Of a stretch of DNA of 64,000 nucleotides, positions 9,036 to 16,362 are shown in pieces. Under the pieces are notes generated by a model. That model was not told where the DNA came from. It saw only the letters and a list, made by a program, of their open reading frames with translations, and searched no databases. A program made the translations under genes and the position numbers. Within the stretch, counting starts at the first letter, position 1; each line of letters begins with the position of its first letter. Where the stretch lies: contig JAZNHG010000054.1 in NCBI GenBank assembly GCA_045576855.1, positions 62,001-126,000 of the forward strand, given 5' to 3'. Source of the DNA: Colimorpha sp045576855. GTDB lineage: Bacteria; Bacteroidota; Bacteroidia; Bacteroidales; P3.

Positions 9036-9320
9036 TCAATTGATTGGGCAGCTCAGCGGGCTGGTGATTTCGCAGCCGCGGTTCCTCGCCAGCCACAGCT
9101 GGGCGTAGCTGCAGGTGGCCTTGTATTGTCCGCCGCGGCGCTCTATCTCCTCCACGGCACGCCGCACCAGCTCGCCGGCGATGCCCTGACCCCGCAGGCG
9201 GTCGTCGACATAGGTGTGGTTGATGACGTAGAGTCCATCCCTCAGCGGGAATGCCACCTCGCCCACCTCCTCGCCGCCCTCGACGGCGTAGATCCTGTAC
9301 TTTTCTGTGATGTATTCCAT
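9036..9320 (-). CDS. Small GNAT (YidJ/YjdJ-like) acetyltransferase
   Basis: 94 residues, normal for the single-domain GNATs that look like the C-terminal half of larger ones. The motif HTYVDDRLRGQGIAGELVRRAVEE carries the acetyl-CoA pyrophosphate loop (R-G-Q-G-I-A). The ending CSYAQLWLARN is typical of this subfamily. Substrate unknown. It lies 26 nt before a YdeI-like gene on the same strand. Confidence 0.85.
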   Translation of the reverse strand: MEYITEKYRIYAVEGGEEVGEVAFPLRDGLYVINHTYVDDRLRGQGIAGELVRRAVEEIERRGGQYKATCSYAQLWLARNRGCEITSPLSCPIN

Positions 9321-9370
9321 TGCGAATGCGTTAGTGTGTTATTGCGTTAATGCGTTAGTGTGTGTTGGGG
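9321..9370. repeat. Short tandem repeat (GCGTTAGT/GCGTTAAT)
   Basis: Several copies of a GCGTTA(A/G)T-type unit, overlapping the 3' end of the YdeI-like gene. A related stretch occurs at 51210-51250 before groEL. Confidence 0.75.
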
Positions 9371-9697
9371 TAGGGCGGTACGGCCGGCGTCGGTCATCAG
9401 CCCTTGGCGTTCCAGCTCTTGACAGCGGTGGATGTTGAGGTCGGTCCAGTGACTGTTCTTGCGTCGCGGCGAGATGCGCTGCGCCAGCCGGCCGTCGGGC
9501 ATCTTCTTGACGGTGGAATCGATCCACCCGAAGCACAGCGCCTCCATGACCACCTCGGCATAGGGCAGCGCCCCCGCCAGGGCCGTCTTCCCCCTGTAGC
9601 ACGCCACCCAGCACTCCCGTTCCCGCCCGTGGTTCTCCTCCAGCCACCGCCGCAGCCCCGCCCGGTCCTCGAATGTCATCAAATTCCGTATCTCCAT
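9347..9697 (-). CDS. YdeI/OmpD-associated family protein, C-terminally short
   Basis: 116 residues from ATG 9697; a TTG 15 nt upstream is possible. The stretch EALCFGWIDSTVKKMPDG with KNSHWTDLNIHRCQEL is typical of YdeI-type proteins of unknown biochemical role. Family members usually run to about 180-200 residues, with a further helical region after G-x-M-T-x-A-G; here the sequence stops soon after that point and the last residues (LPQHTLTH) are read from a short tandem repeat. This suggests truncation by the repeat. Confidence 0.75.
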   Translation of the reverse strand: MEIRNLMTFEDRAGLRRWLEENHGRERECWVACYRGKTALAGALPYAEVVMEALCFGWIDSTVKKMPDGRLAQRISPRRKNSHWTDLNIHRCQELERQGLMTDAGRTALPQHTLTH

Positions 9698-9750
9698 TAA
9701 AACTCTTTTCAATTTTAGCTATGCTATAGGAGTAGTTGGTACATTAGTCC

Positions 9751-10440
9751 CTACTTTATCTCGACGCCGCCGAAGTTGCAGTGGCCTTGGAGATAGAGGG
9801 TCTTGGCGCCGTCGGTGGGCTGGGTGCAGCAGTCGCAGTCGACGCCGGCGAAGGCGGTGTCGATGCCGTTCTTGATGCAGACGCCTTTGGGGAGGCGGAT
9901 CTGGATGCCGCCGAAACTGCAGTCGACATTGATGACGGCACCGTCACGGATATCGGCATCGCGCAGGTCGAGCCCCGCGAAGCCGAAGCTGACATGCACG
10001 TCGGCACCTTCGAAGGTCTGGCCGTCGTAGCTGTAGTCCTGCTTGCCGAAGGTTACGTCAATCTTGTGCTGGGTGCTGCCGTCGAGGACGACGGGGACGG
10101 CCTGCTCGTTGTAGTGGCTGTTGCCGCTGCTCTTCTTGTTGTTGAAGAAGATGAGCCCAACACCCCATACCACGGCTACGAGGCAGAGCATATACTTCCA
10201 GATGTCGTTCCAGGGGATGATGCCGCGGGCGGCGAGGAGGAGCAGGATGCCGATGCCGCAGCCGATGATGGCGCCGGCCTTGTGGCGGTCGCTGAAGATG
10301 TTGATGAAACAGGGGATGATGACGAAAAGAGCCCACCATCCTTCGAGGCTGATGCTGATGACGTCGAGGAGCTCGAGGGCCCACACGATACCGAAGGCCA
10401 GGAGGGCGATGCCGCCGATGATTTTGCTGGTGCGTTTCAT
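9751..10440 (-). CDS. LiaF/DUF5668-type membrane protein
   Basis: 229 residues from ATG 10440. An upstream in-frame start at 10515 was rejected because the promoter box at 10486-10493 lies between the two. Four hydrophobic segments fill residues ~5-110 (KIIGGIALLAFGIVWAL; WWALFVIIPCFINIF; GIGILLLLAARG; MLCLVAVVWGVGLIFF). A C-terminal beta-helix-like domain follows, with repeated DVTFG, VSFGFAGLDLRDA and VDCSFGGIQIRLP, as in LiaF/cell-wall-active antibiotic response proteins. It is probably a cell-envelope stress component; Bacteroidota members are uncharacterised. Confidence 0.8.
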   Translation of the reverse strand: MKRTSKIIGGIALLAFGIVWALELLDVISISLEGWWALFVIIPCFINIFSDRHKAGAIIGCGIGILLLLAARGIIPWNDIWKYMLCLVAVVWGVGLIFFNNKKSSGNSHYNEQAVPVVLDGSTQHKIDVTFGKQDYSYDGQTFEGADVHVSFGFAGLDLRDADIRDGAVINVDCSFGGIQIRLPKGVCIKNGIDTAFAGVDCDCCTQPTDGAKTLYLQGHCNFGGVEIK

Positions 10441-10485
10441 TGTGTTATAATCTGTTGTATTAAATGAGTTGTCGATATTGGGATG

Positions 10486-10493
10486 CAAAAATA
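10486..10493 (-). promoter_or_regulatory. -7 box (TATTTTTG) for the LiaF-like gene
   Basis: The minus strand reads TATTTTTGC about 46 nt before ATG 10440. This decides the start codon. Confidence 0.65.
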
Positions 10494-10517
10494 CGAACTT
10501 TTGCAGATGTGGCAAAA

Positions 10518-10553
10518 AATAATTGGCCAGAGGTTATTATCTGGCCAATTATT
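10518..10553 (-). terminator. Intergenic hairpin, likely terminator of the gene ending at 10609
   Basis: Inverted repeat AATAATTGGCCAGA / TCTGGCCAATTATT with an 8-nt loop, followed on the minus strand by TTTTTTGCC. A smaller GCAGAC/GTCTGC stem lies at about 10562-10578. Confidence 0.7.
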
Positions 10554-10608
10554 TGTTGTGGCAGACGGGAAGTCTGCGATCCCGGGGGACGAGTCAAGTG
10601 CTTTATTC

Positions 10609-11583
10609 TTATTTGACATTTTTCCTTGATGCACGTCGGCTCTTCAGTCCATACACGAGGAGGGCGATGAGGAGGAATACTGCGCTGATAATTCCAAAGA
10701 ACTCTCCAAAAGGCCAGTGGAACAGCCGGAAGGCGGCGTTGGCGACAAGGAACAGGCAGGCAATCTTGGCGAGTCGGATTACCGGGCGTTCGTCGGGGAC
10801 GATGCGAGCCAAATGATTTCCCGTGAGCAATACGAAGACCACTCCCGACAGTACGGCGGCGAAATAGATGAGGCTGGCGAAAGGCCAGTGCATCAGCTTG
10901 AAAACGAGACCGACAAGGCTCAGCACGACCAAGACTATGCTCGCCCAGTAAGCTTTGCCACGACGATGGGACGGTGCTTCGGCAGTTTCGCTGCCATTCA
11001 ATCGCGCAGTTAGCGACACGAGCTCGTCGCTCATCTTGGCCAGTCGGTCGATATGACCCAGTATCAGGATGACGGATATCGTGAGGATGGCAGCCACAAT
11101 GATGAACGAGGGTCGTAGAATGGCAATCTCATGTTTGGCTCCCAGCTCACTCACAAACCACATCATCCACAGGCAAAGGGCAAGCACCCCGGTGCTCCAC
11201 ACCAGCGAGAATCGCGTCTGCGCACTTTTCATCTTTTGGGTGAGTGTATGGATATCGTCATCCGACGTGTTGATTTGCTGCACTTTCCGGCAGGCTAGCA
11301 GCTCGAACAGGCCTAAGAGCAGAATAAGCAGCACCGACAGGACCACGAAGGGGACACGCAGCTCGAAGCAATACCAGCTCCAGCCCACGGCGGCGGTCAG
11401 CAACCCGTAGGTGAGCACTCTTTCCATATTGCGGCGCTTGAAGTCCGTTATTCTCGTATGCAGCATTTCGTGCATCAGGTCGTTGTTGACGATTTCCTGC
11501 TGGTTGAACTTTTCTTGGAGCGTCTTGTATTGTGCTTGCAGCGACGACAGCTCCATCTCCTGGTTTTGTCTGTTTTCTTCCAT
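10609..11583 (-). CDS. Membrane protein with N-terminal coiled coil, partner of an ECF sigma factor
   Basis: 324 residues, not recognised as a named family. Residues ~1-50 form a charged coiled coil (MELSSLQAQYKTLQEKFNQQ). Three pairs of membrane segments follow: ~60-95 (LLTAAVGWSWYCFEL, FVVLSVLLILLLGLF), ~130-185, and ~230-310, with two short repeats of the type LFHWPFGEF/LMHWPFASL. It starts 12 nt after the sigma gene, so it is probably the cognate regulator or effector (inference from position). Confidence 0.7.
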   Translation of the reverse strand: MEENRQNQEMELSSLQAQYKTLQEKFNQQEIVNNDLMHEMLHTRITDFKRRNMERVLTYGLLTAAVGWSWYCFELRVPFVVLSVLLILLLGLFELLACRKVQQINTSDDDIHTLTQKMKSAQTRFSLVWSTGVLALCLWMMWFVSELGAKHEIAILRPSFIIVAAILTISVILILGHIDRLAKMSDELVSLTARLNGSETAEAPSHRRGKAYWASIVLVVLSLVGLVFKLMHWPFASLIYFAAVLSGVVFVLLTGNHLARIVPDERPVIRLAKIACLFLVANAAFRLFHWPFGEFFGIISAVFLLIALLVYGLKSRRASRKNVK

Positions 11584-11595
11584 GATGATAAAGGA

Positions 11596-12090
11596 TTATT
11601 GGGTGATGGATTTCGATTTCTGAATCAGTTTCTCCTTGATGCGGTGCAGTTTGACGCCCACATTGGCCACGCTGATGCCCATGATGGCGGCAATCTCGTC
11701 GTAGCCGATTCCCTCCAACCATAGCATCACAAGGGCGCGTTCCATCACGTCGAGTTGCTGGATGAGCGTATGGAGCTGATGCATCTGTTCGAGCGAGGTG
11801 TCCTGCGGGTCGTAGGGGTTGATGTCGGTGCTGAGCGGTACCGTCTGCGGGCGGCGTTTTGCCCGTTTGTCGCAGTTGATGGCGGTGTTGAGCGCGATGC
11901 GGTACACCCACGTGTTCACGCTGCTGCGGTTCTCGAACTGGTCGTATCCCAGCCACAGCCGGACAAGTATCTCTTGAAACAGGTCGTTGACCTCATCGTT
12001 GTCGCGCGAGAACATATAACACACGGAGTAGATAGTCCGCTTGTACTGCCTCACCAGTTCCTCAAATTGTTTTTCTTTCGTGCTTTTCAT
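11596..12090 (-). CDS. ECF RNA polymerase sigma factor
   Basis: 164 residues. Region 2 is seen in VCYMFSRDNDEVNDLFQEILVRLW and WVYRIALNTAIN; region 4 in LWLEGIGYDEIAAIMGISVANVGVKLHRIKEKL. The length is normal for ECF sigma factors with only sigma2 and sigma4. It is the first gene of a two-gene unit with the coiled-coil membrane protein downstream. It is separate from the two closely related ECF factors at 59-63 kb and belongs to a different subgroup. Confidence 0.93.
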   Translation of the reverse strand: MKSTKEKQFEELVRQYKRTIYSVCYMFSRDNDEVNDLFQEILVRLWLGYDQFENRSSVNTWVYRIALNTAINCDKRAKRRPQTVPLSTDINPYDPQDTSLEQMHQLHTLIQQLDVMERALVMLWLEGIGYDEIAAIMGISVANVGVKLHRIKEKLIQKSKSITQ

Positions 12091-12153
12091 CTGACCGTTT
12101 TTGAATTTCTACTCCATTGGACAACGCTTTCCCGAAATCCTTACATCATTTGT

Positions 12154-12197
12154 GAAAAAAAGTGGCATCTGTATTGAAGCAGGTGCCACTCTTTTTT
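12154..12197 (-). terminator. Rho-independent terminator of the bcd-etfBA operon
   Basis: On the minus strand the stem AGTGGCA-CCTG / CAGA-TGCCACT is followed by a run of seven T. It lies about 20-65 nt past the etfA stop. Confidence 0.85.
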
Positions 12198-12218
12198 GAA
12201 TGCAATCATGCGAAACGG

Positions 12219-13229
12219 TTATTTCTGCATGGCTTTTAGGCGCTCGGTGAGCATGGGGACGATCTTGTGGAGGTCGCCCACGATGCCGAGGTCAGCGACT
12301 TGGAAGATGGGGGCGAACTTGTCCTTGTTGATGGCGATGATGAGTTCGCTCTCCTCCATGCCGGCGAGGTGCTGGATGGCACCGCTGATGCCGCAGGCCA
12401 TGTAGAGGGCGGGGCGGACGGTCTTGCCGGTCTGGCCCACCTGGCGGCTGGCGTCCATGACGCCGGCGTCGACCATAGCGCGGCTCGACGAGACTTCGCC
12501 GCCAAGTTCTTTGGCCAGGGCCTCAAGCTTGCCGAAGCCGTCCTTGGTGCCGACGCCGCGGCCACCGCTGACGAGGACCTTGGCCTCGCTGATGTCGGTG
12601 ACGGTCTTCTCTTCCTTGACAGTCTTGACGAGCTTCACGCGGGCAATCTTCTTCTCGTCGAAGTTGACCTTGAAGTCGACGACCTCGCCCTTGCGGCTGG
12701 GGTCGGCGGCCATTTTCTGCATGACGCCGGGGCGGACCGTGGACATCTGCGGGCGGGTGTTCTTGCAGAGGATGGTGGCCATGAGGTTTCCTCCAAAAGC
12801 CGGACGGGTCATGCGGAACTCGTGGGCTTCGTCGTCGCTGATCTCCAGCTTGGTGGCGTCGGCGGTGAGGCCGGTGCGGTTGCGGGCGCTGACGCGGGGG
12901 CCGAGGTCGCGTCCGATGGTGGTGGCGCCGATGAGCATGATAGAGGGCTTCTCGCTCTCGATGATGGCGGTGATGGCCTCGGTGTAGGGCTCGGTCATGT
13001 AGTCCTTCAGCAGGTCGTTGTCGACCACCAGCACGCGGTCGGCACCGTGTTCGATGAGGGTGGGGGCGAGACCTTTGATGTCTTTGCCGAGGAGCATGGC
13101 GACGACCTTCTCCTGGTTGGCGTCGGCCAGCTCGCGGGCCTTGCCGAGCAGCTCGAGGGCCACATTCTGCAGTTTGCCGTTGCGCTGTTCGGCAAACACG
13201 TAAACGTCTTTATAATCTGCTAAGTTCAT
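12219..13229 (-). CDS. etfA: Electron transfer flavoprotein subunit alpha
   Basis: 336 residues, normal length. The C-terminal FAD domain carries the signature ALYMACGISGAIQHLAGM and AINKDKFAPIFQVADLGI, and the central SGGRGVGTKDGF motif is also present. With EtfB it forms the heterodimer that takes electrons from acyl-CoA dehydrogenase; in anaerobes the Bcd-Etf complex can couple crotonyl-CoA reduction to ferredoxin reduction. It is the last gene of ridA/bcd-etfB-etfA and is followed by a clear terminator. Confidence 0.96.
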   Translation of the reverse strand: MNLADYKDVYVFAEQRNGKLQNVALELLGKARELADANQEKVVAMLLGKDIKGLAPTLIEHGADRVLVVDNDLLKDYMTEPYTEAITAIIESEKPSIMLIGATTIGRDLGPRVSARNRTGLTADATKLEISDDEAHEFRMTRPAFGGNLMATILCKNTRPQMSTVRPGVMQKMAADPSRKGEVVDFKVNFDEKKIARVKLVKTVKEEKTVTDISEAKVLVSGGRGVGTKDGFGKLEALAKELGGEVSSSRAMVDAGVMDASRQVGQTGKTVRPALYMACGISGAIQHLAGMEESELIIAINKDKFAPIFQVADLGIVGDLHKIVPMLTERLKAMQK

Positions 13230-13318
13230 ATCTATTCTGTTGATATGTTGATACGTTGATATGTTGATACGTTGTCAGGCGAACCTTATCAACGGATAAA
13301 CTTATCAACTTATCAACG
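13230..13318. repeat. Octamer repeat tract in the etfB-etfA spacer (GTTGATAC/GTTGATAT)
   Basis: Direct copies of GTTGATAT/C at one end and the inverted sense (TATCAAC) at the other, filling the whole 90-nt spacer and able to fold into a hairpin. The same family appears inside the macroglobulin gene at 18553-18592. Confidence 0.85.
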
Positions 13319-13319
13319 G

Positions 13320-14105
13320 TTAAATTATGTGTTTTTCCTTGAGCTTGTTGACGATGAGTTCGACGGCCTCTTCGGGGCTGACCTCGAAGGTCTGGCCGGC
13401 GGGCTTGAGCTGCTTGGGGAACGACTTGAAGACGCTCGTGGGCGAGCCTGCCTTGCCGATATGGTCTTCGGGCACGTTGATGCGGTCGGCACCCCAGACT
13501 TCGATTTCCTTGTCGAAGGCGGTGACGATGCCGTTGACGGTCATATAGCGGGGCTGGACGCTGGAGGCCAGGGCGGTGACGACGCAGGGGGCCTGCATCT
13601 GGAGCACCTGGTAGCCGTCCTCGAGCTGCTTGCGGATGGTGAAGGTCTTGGTGGCCTCGTCGTACTGGAGGTCTTCCATGTAGGAGACCTGCGGCAGGTC
13701 GAGGTGTTCGGCAATCTGGGGACCCACCTGTGCGGTGTCGCCGTCGATGGCCTGGCGGCCGGTGATGACGAGGTCGAAGTCCATAGTACGGAGGGCACCT
13801 GCGATGGCGCTAGAGGTGGCCAGGGTGTCAGCGCCGCCGAGCTTGCGGTCGGTGAGCAGGATGGCGCGGTCGACGCCCATAGCGAGGGCCTCGCGGAGGA
13901 TAGCCTCGGCCTGGGGCAGACCCATAGTGATGACGGTGACGTGTGCGCCGAAGCGGTCCTTCAGCTGGAGGGCGTATTCGAGGCCGCCCTTATCGTCGGG
14001 GTTCATGATGGAGGGCACGCCCTCGCGAATCAGCGTACCGGTCTGGGGGTTGATTTTCACCTCGGTGGTGTCCGGCACTTGTTTTATGCAAACTACGATG
14101 TTCAT
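13320..14105 (-). CDS. etfB: Electron transfer flavoprotein subunit beta
   Basis: 261 residues, starting MNIVVCIKQVPDT, the usual EtfB opening. The motif DLVITGRQAIDGDTAQVGPQIAEHL is the nucleotide-binding segment of the beta subunit. Partner of EtfA. It is placed between bcd and etfA on the same strand, with spacers of 129 and 90 nt that are both filled with short tandem repeats of different families. Confidence 0.96.
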   Translation of the reverse strand: MNIVVCIKQVPDTTEVKINPQTGTLIREGVPSIMNPDDKGGLEYALQLKDRFGAHVTVITMGLPQAEAILREALAMGVDRAILLTDRKLGGADTLATSSAIAGALRTMDFDLVITGRQAIDGDTAQVGPQIAEHLDLPQVSYMEDLQYDEATKTFTIRKQLEDGYQVLQMQAPCVVTALASSVQPRYMTVNGIVTAFDKEIEVWGADRINVPEDHIGKAGSPTSVFKSFPKQLKPAGQTFEVSPEEAVELIVNKLKEKHII

Positions 14106-14120
14106 TCTTCTTTGATTTTG

Positions 14121-14234
14121 GGTCTAAGAGTCAATAGGTCTAAAAGTCTAAGAGTTCTTGGGAACAATACTGTCTTTGCTTTTCGACTTTTCGACTTTTT
14201 GACTTTTCGACTTTTCGACTTTTTGACTTTTGAC
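14121..14234. repeat. Tandem repeats in the bcd-etfB spacer (GTCTAAAA and CGACTTTT units)
   Basis: Two families side by side: GGTCTAA(G/A)AGTC copies at 14121-14154 and about seven copies of CGACTTTT/TGACTTTT at 14183-14234, which touch the bcd stop codon. Confidence 0.85.
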
Positions 14235-15374
14235 TTACTTGAATAGTTTACCGGCGATCACCATGCGCTGGACTTCGGAGGTGCCCTCGTAGATTTCGGT
14301 GATTTTGGCATCGCGCATCATGCGCTCGACGGGGTACTCGCGGGTGTAGCCGTAGCCGCCGTGGAACTGGACGGCCTTGGTGGTGACCTCCATCGCGGTC
14401 TCGGCGCTGAAGAGCTTGGCCATAGCGGCATCGGCGCTGTAGGGCATGCCGTGGTCTTTCTTGTAGTGGGCGCTGCGGCAGAGCAGACGGGCGGCCTGCA
14501 CCTTGGTTTCGAGGTCGGCCATCTGGAACTGGGTGTTCTGGAACTGCGAGATGCTGCGGCCGAACTGCTTGCGCTCTTTGGTGTACTTGACGGTCTCGTC
14601 CATGGCGCCCTGGGCGATGCCGAGTGCCTGGCAGGCGATGCCGATGCGGCCGCCGTCGAGGGTCTTCATGGCGAGGCCGAAGCCCTTGCCGAGCTGTCCG
14701 AGCTGGCGGTCCTTGGGGATACGGCAGTCCTCGAAGATGAGTTCGGTGGTGGCGCTGCCGCGGATACCCATCTTCTTCTCCTTCTTGCCGATGGAGAAGC
14801 CGGGGTCGGTCTTCTCGACGATGAAGGCGCTGATGCCCTTGGTGCCGAGGCTCTTGTCGGTCATGGCGATGATGATGAACACGTGGGCGTAGGAGCCGTT
14901 GGTGATGAAAATCTTGCTGCCGTTGAGGACCCATTCGTCGCCGTCGAGGACAGCGGTGGTCTGCTGGCCGGCGGCGTCGGTGCCGGCGTTGGGCTCGGTG
15001 AGGCCGAAGGCGCCGATCCACTCGCCGCTGGCGAGCTTGGACAGGTACTTCTGCTTCTGCTCCTCGGTGCCGGCCTCGAGGATGGGGGCGGCGCAGAGGC
15101 TGGTGTGGGCGGAGAGGATGACGCCGGTGGTGGCACAGACGCGGCTGAGCTCCTCGACGGCCATGCCGTACATGATGTTGGTGCCGCCGGCACCGCCGTA
15201 CTGCGTGGGGATGGGGATGCCCATGAGGCCGATTTTTGCCATCTTCTGCACGGTTTCCATCGGGAAACGCTCCTCCTCGTCGACCTCGGCGGCGAGGGGT
15301 TTCACTTCTTTCTCTGCAAATTCGCGAATCATCTGCAGGAAGAGTTCTTCTTGTTTGGTGTAGCTGAAATCCAT
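14235..15374 (-). CDS. bcd: Acyl-CoA dehydrogenase, butyryl-CoA dehydrogenase type
   Basis: 379 residues from ATG 15374 (MDFSYTKQEELFLQM). A longer frame that starts upstream is made only of repeat-derived codons and was rejected. Family motifs are GAFGLTEPNAGTD, GIRGSATTELIFEDC, and the C-terminal IYEGTSEVQRMVI, with the Glu that acts as catalytic base in short-chain enzymes. Directly followed by etfB-etfA, which supports the Bcd/Etf crotonyl-CoA reductase assignment rather than a beta-oxidation enzyme, though substrate range cannot be read from sequence. Confidence 0.93.
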   Translation of the reverse strand: MDFSYTKQEELFLQMIREFAEKEVKPLAAEVDEEERFPMETVQKMAKIGLMGIPIPTQYGGAGGTNIMYGMAVEELSRVCATTGVILSAHTSLCAAPILEAGTEEQKQKYLSKLASGEWIGAFGLTEPNAGTDAAGQQTTAVLDGDEWVLNGSKIFITNGSYAHVFIIIAMTDKSLGTKGISAFIVEKTDPGFSIGKKEKKMGIRGSATTELIFEDCRIPKDRQLGQLGKGFGLAMKTLDGGRIGIACQALGIAQGAMDETVKYTKERKQFGRSISQFQNTQFQMADLETKVQAARLLCRSAHYKKDHGMPYSADAAMAKLFSAETAMEVTTKAVQFHGGYGYTREYPVERMMRDAKITEIYEGTSEVQRMVIAGKLFK

Positions 15375-15381
15375 TGTTTCT

Positions 15382-15467
15382 GTTTTTAGTTGGCAGTTGG
15401 CAGTTGGCAGTTGACAGACGGTGGACACATCGGTCACTGCCAACTGTCAACTGTCGGCTGCCTACTC
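15382..15467. repeat. Heptamer inverted repeat in the ridA-bcd spacer (CAGTTGG/CAACTGC)
   Basis: CAGTTGG units on one side and CCAACTG/TCAACTG units on the other, making a long hairpin of tandem heptamers. The same family is in frame inside cca at 41728-41762. Confidence 0.85.
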
Positions 15468-15471
15468 AAAT

Positions 15472-15846
15472 TCATTTTACTGCGATAGTTTCAATCTCGA
15501 CGAGGACACCCATCGGCAGACCCTTGACGGCGAAGGCGGCGCGGGCGGGGCAGTCGTGGCTGTAGTACTTGGCGTAGACCTCGTTCATGGGCTTGAAGTA
15601 CTCCATGTCGGCCAGCAGGCAGGTGGATTTCACCACGTCGTCGAACGAGAAGCCGGCCTCGTCGAGGATGGCTTTGATGTTCTGGAAGACCTGTTCGGTC
15701 TGGGCGGTGATGCCTTCGGGCACCTCTTTGGTGGCGGGATTGATGGGAATCTGGCCCGAGATGTAGAGTGTGTTGCCCGCTTGGACGGCCTGGCTGTAGG
15801 GGCCGATGGCGGCGGGGGCGTTGGGGGTGTTGATGATCTTTTTCAT
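15472..15846 (-). CDS. ridA: RidA family reactive intermediate deaminase
   Basis: 124 residues from ATG 15846 (MKKIINTPNAPAAIGPYSQAVQAGN). Motifs are ISGQIPINPAT, the substrate Arg region CPARAAFAVKGLPMG, and the Glu near the end in VEIETIAV. It hydrolyses reactive enamines/imines such as 2-aminoacrylate produced by PLP enzymes. The 62-codon upstream extension of the frame is excluded because the promoter box at 15892-15899 lies inside it. It probably leads the bcd-etf transcript. Confidence 0.93.
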   Translation of the reverse strand: MKKIINTPNAPAAIGPYSQAVQAGNTLYISGQIPINPATKEVPEGITAQTEQVFQNIKAILDEAGFSFDDVVKSTCLLADMEYFKPMNEVYAKYYSHDCPARAAFAVKGLPMGVLVEIETIAVK

Positions 15847-15891
15847 TGTTTTATGATTTTTTTGTTTGTTTCGCAGGGGTTGACGAAAATG

Positions 15892-15899
15892 CAAATATA
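15892..15899 (-). promoter_or_regulatory. -7 box (TATATTTG) for ridA-bcd-etfBA
   Basis: The minus strand reads TATATTTGC about 45 nt upstream of the ridA ATG. Confidence 0.65.
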
Positions 15900-16041
15900 C
15901 GACTTTTTTTTTAATTAGTATTAGTTTGTTAATAAAAAAGTTTTCTCTATGCTGGTAATCAGGCGCATGGGTGGTGCGCCTGCAGGGCTGTGCGGTGTGG
16001 TCGGCGGGGTGTGGCGGGGGTGGTTTGTGCATAATTGCGTG

Positions 16042-16127
16042 CCCGAAATCCGGGGGACCATCCTACCACCATCCTACCATCATCCTACCACCATCCTACC
16101 ACCATCCTACCATTTTAACATTTCGGG
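16042..16127. repeat. Dispersed repeat family B, copy 1 (11-bp TAGGATGGTGG units)
   Basis: Bounded by an inverted repeat CCCGAAAT / ATTTCGGG, with the sequence GAAATGTTAAAATGG next to about five 11-bp units, all read on the minus strand. It occupies the ridA-OmpA spacer (15847-16362); nothing else was seen there except the promoter at 16311. Other copies: 38653-38730 and 63398-63468. Confidence 0.88.
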
Positions 16128-16310
16128 AGCCTGGTTGGGGGCGTGTTGGCCCGAGCGAGGCGGACGGAAGGGGCAAAGTGGTGCCGGGCCAGTGTCGGCA
16201 AGCCTCGGCTGCGGGTTTGGCGCTGGGTGGGTGTGTTATTTTATTGTGCTGTGATACAGTGCGTTGAAAATAATTTGTTAAAATATTTTTTTTGTATTGG
16301 AATTTTTTTA

Positions 16311-16318
16311 TACATTTG
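16311..16318 (+). promoter_or_regulatory. -7 box (TACATTTG) for the OmpA-family gene
   Basis: TACATTTGC 45 nt upstream of ATG 16363, preceded by an AT-rich stretch. Confidence 0.65.
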
Positions 16319-16362
16319 CATTCAAAAAGCAGATTATATTCTGAATTAAAATAGAGAACGAA

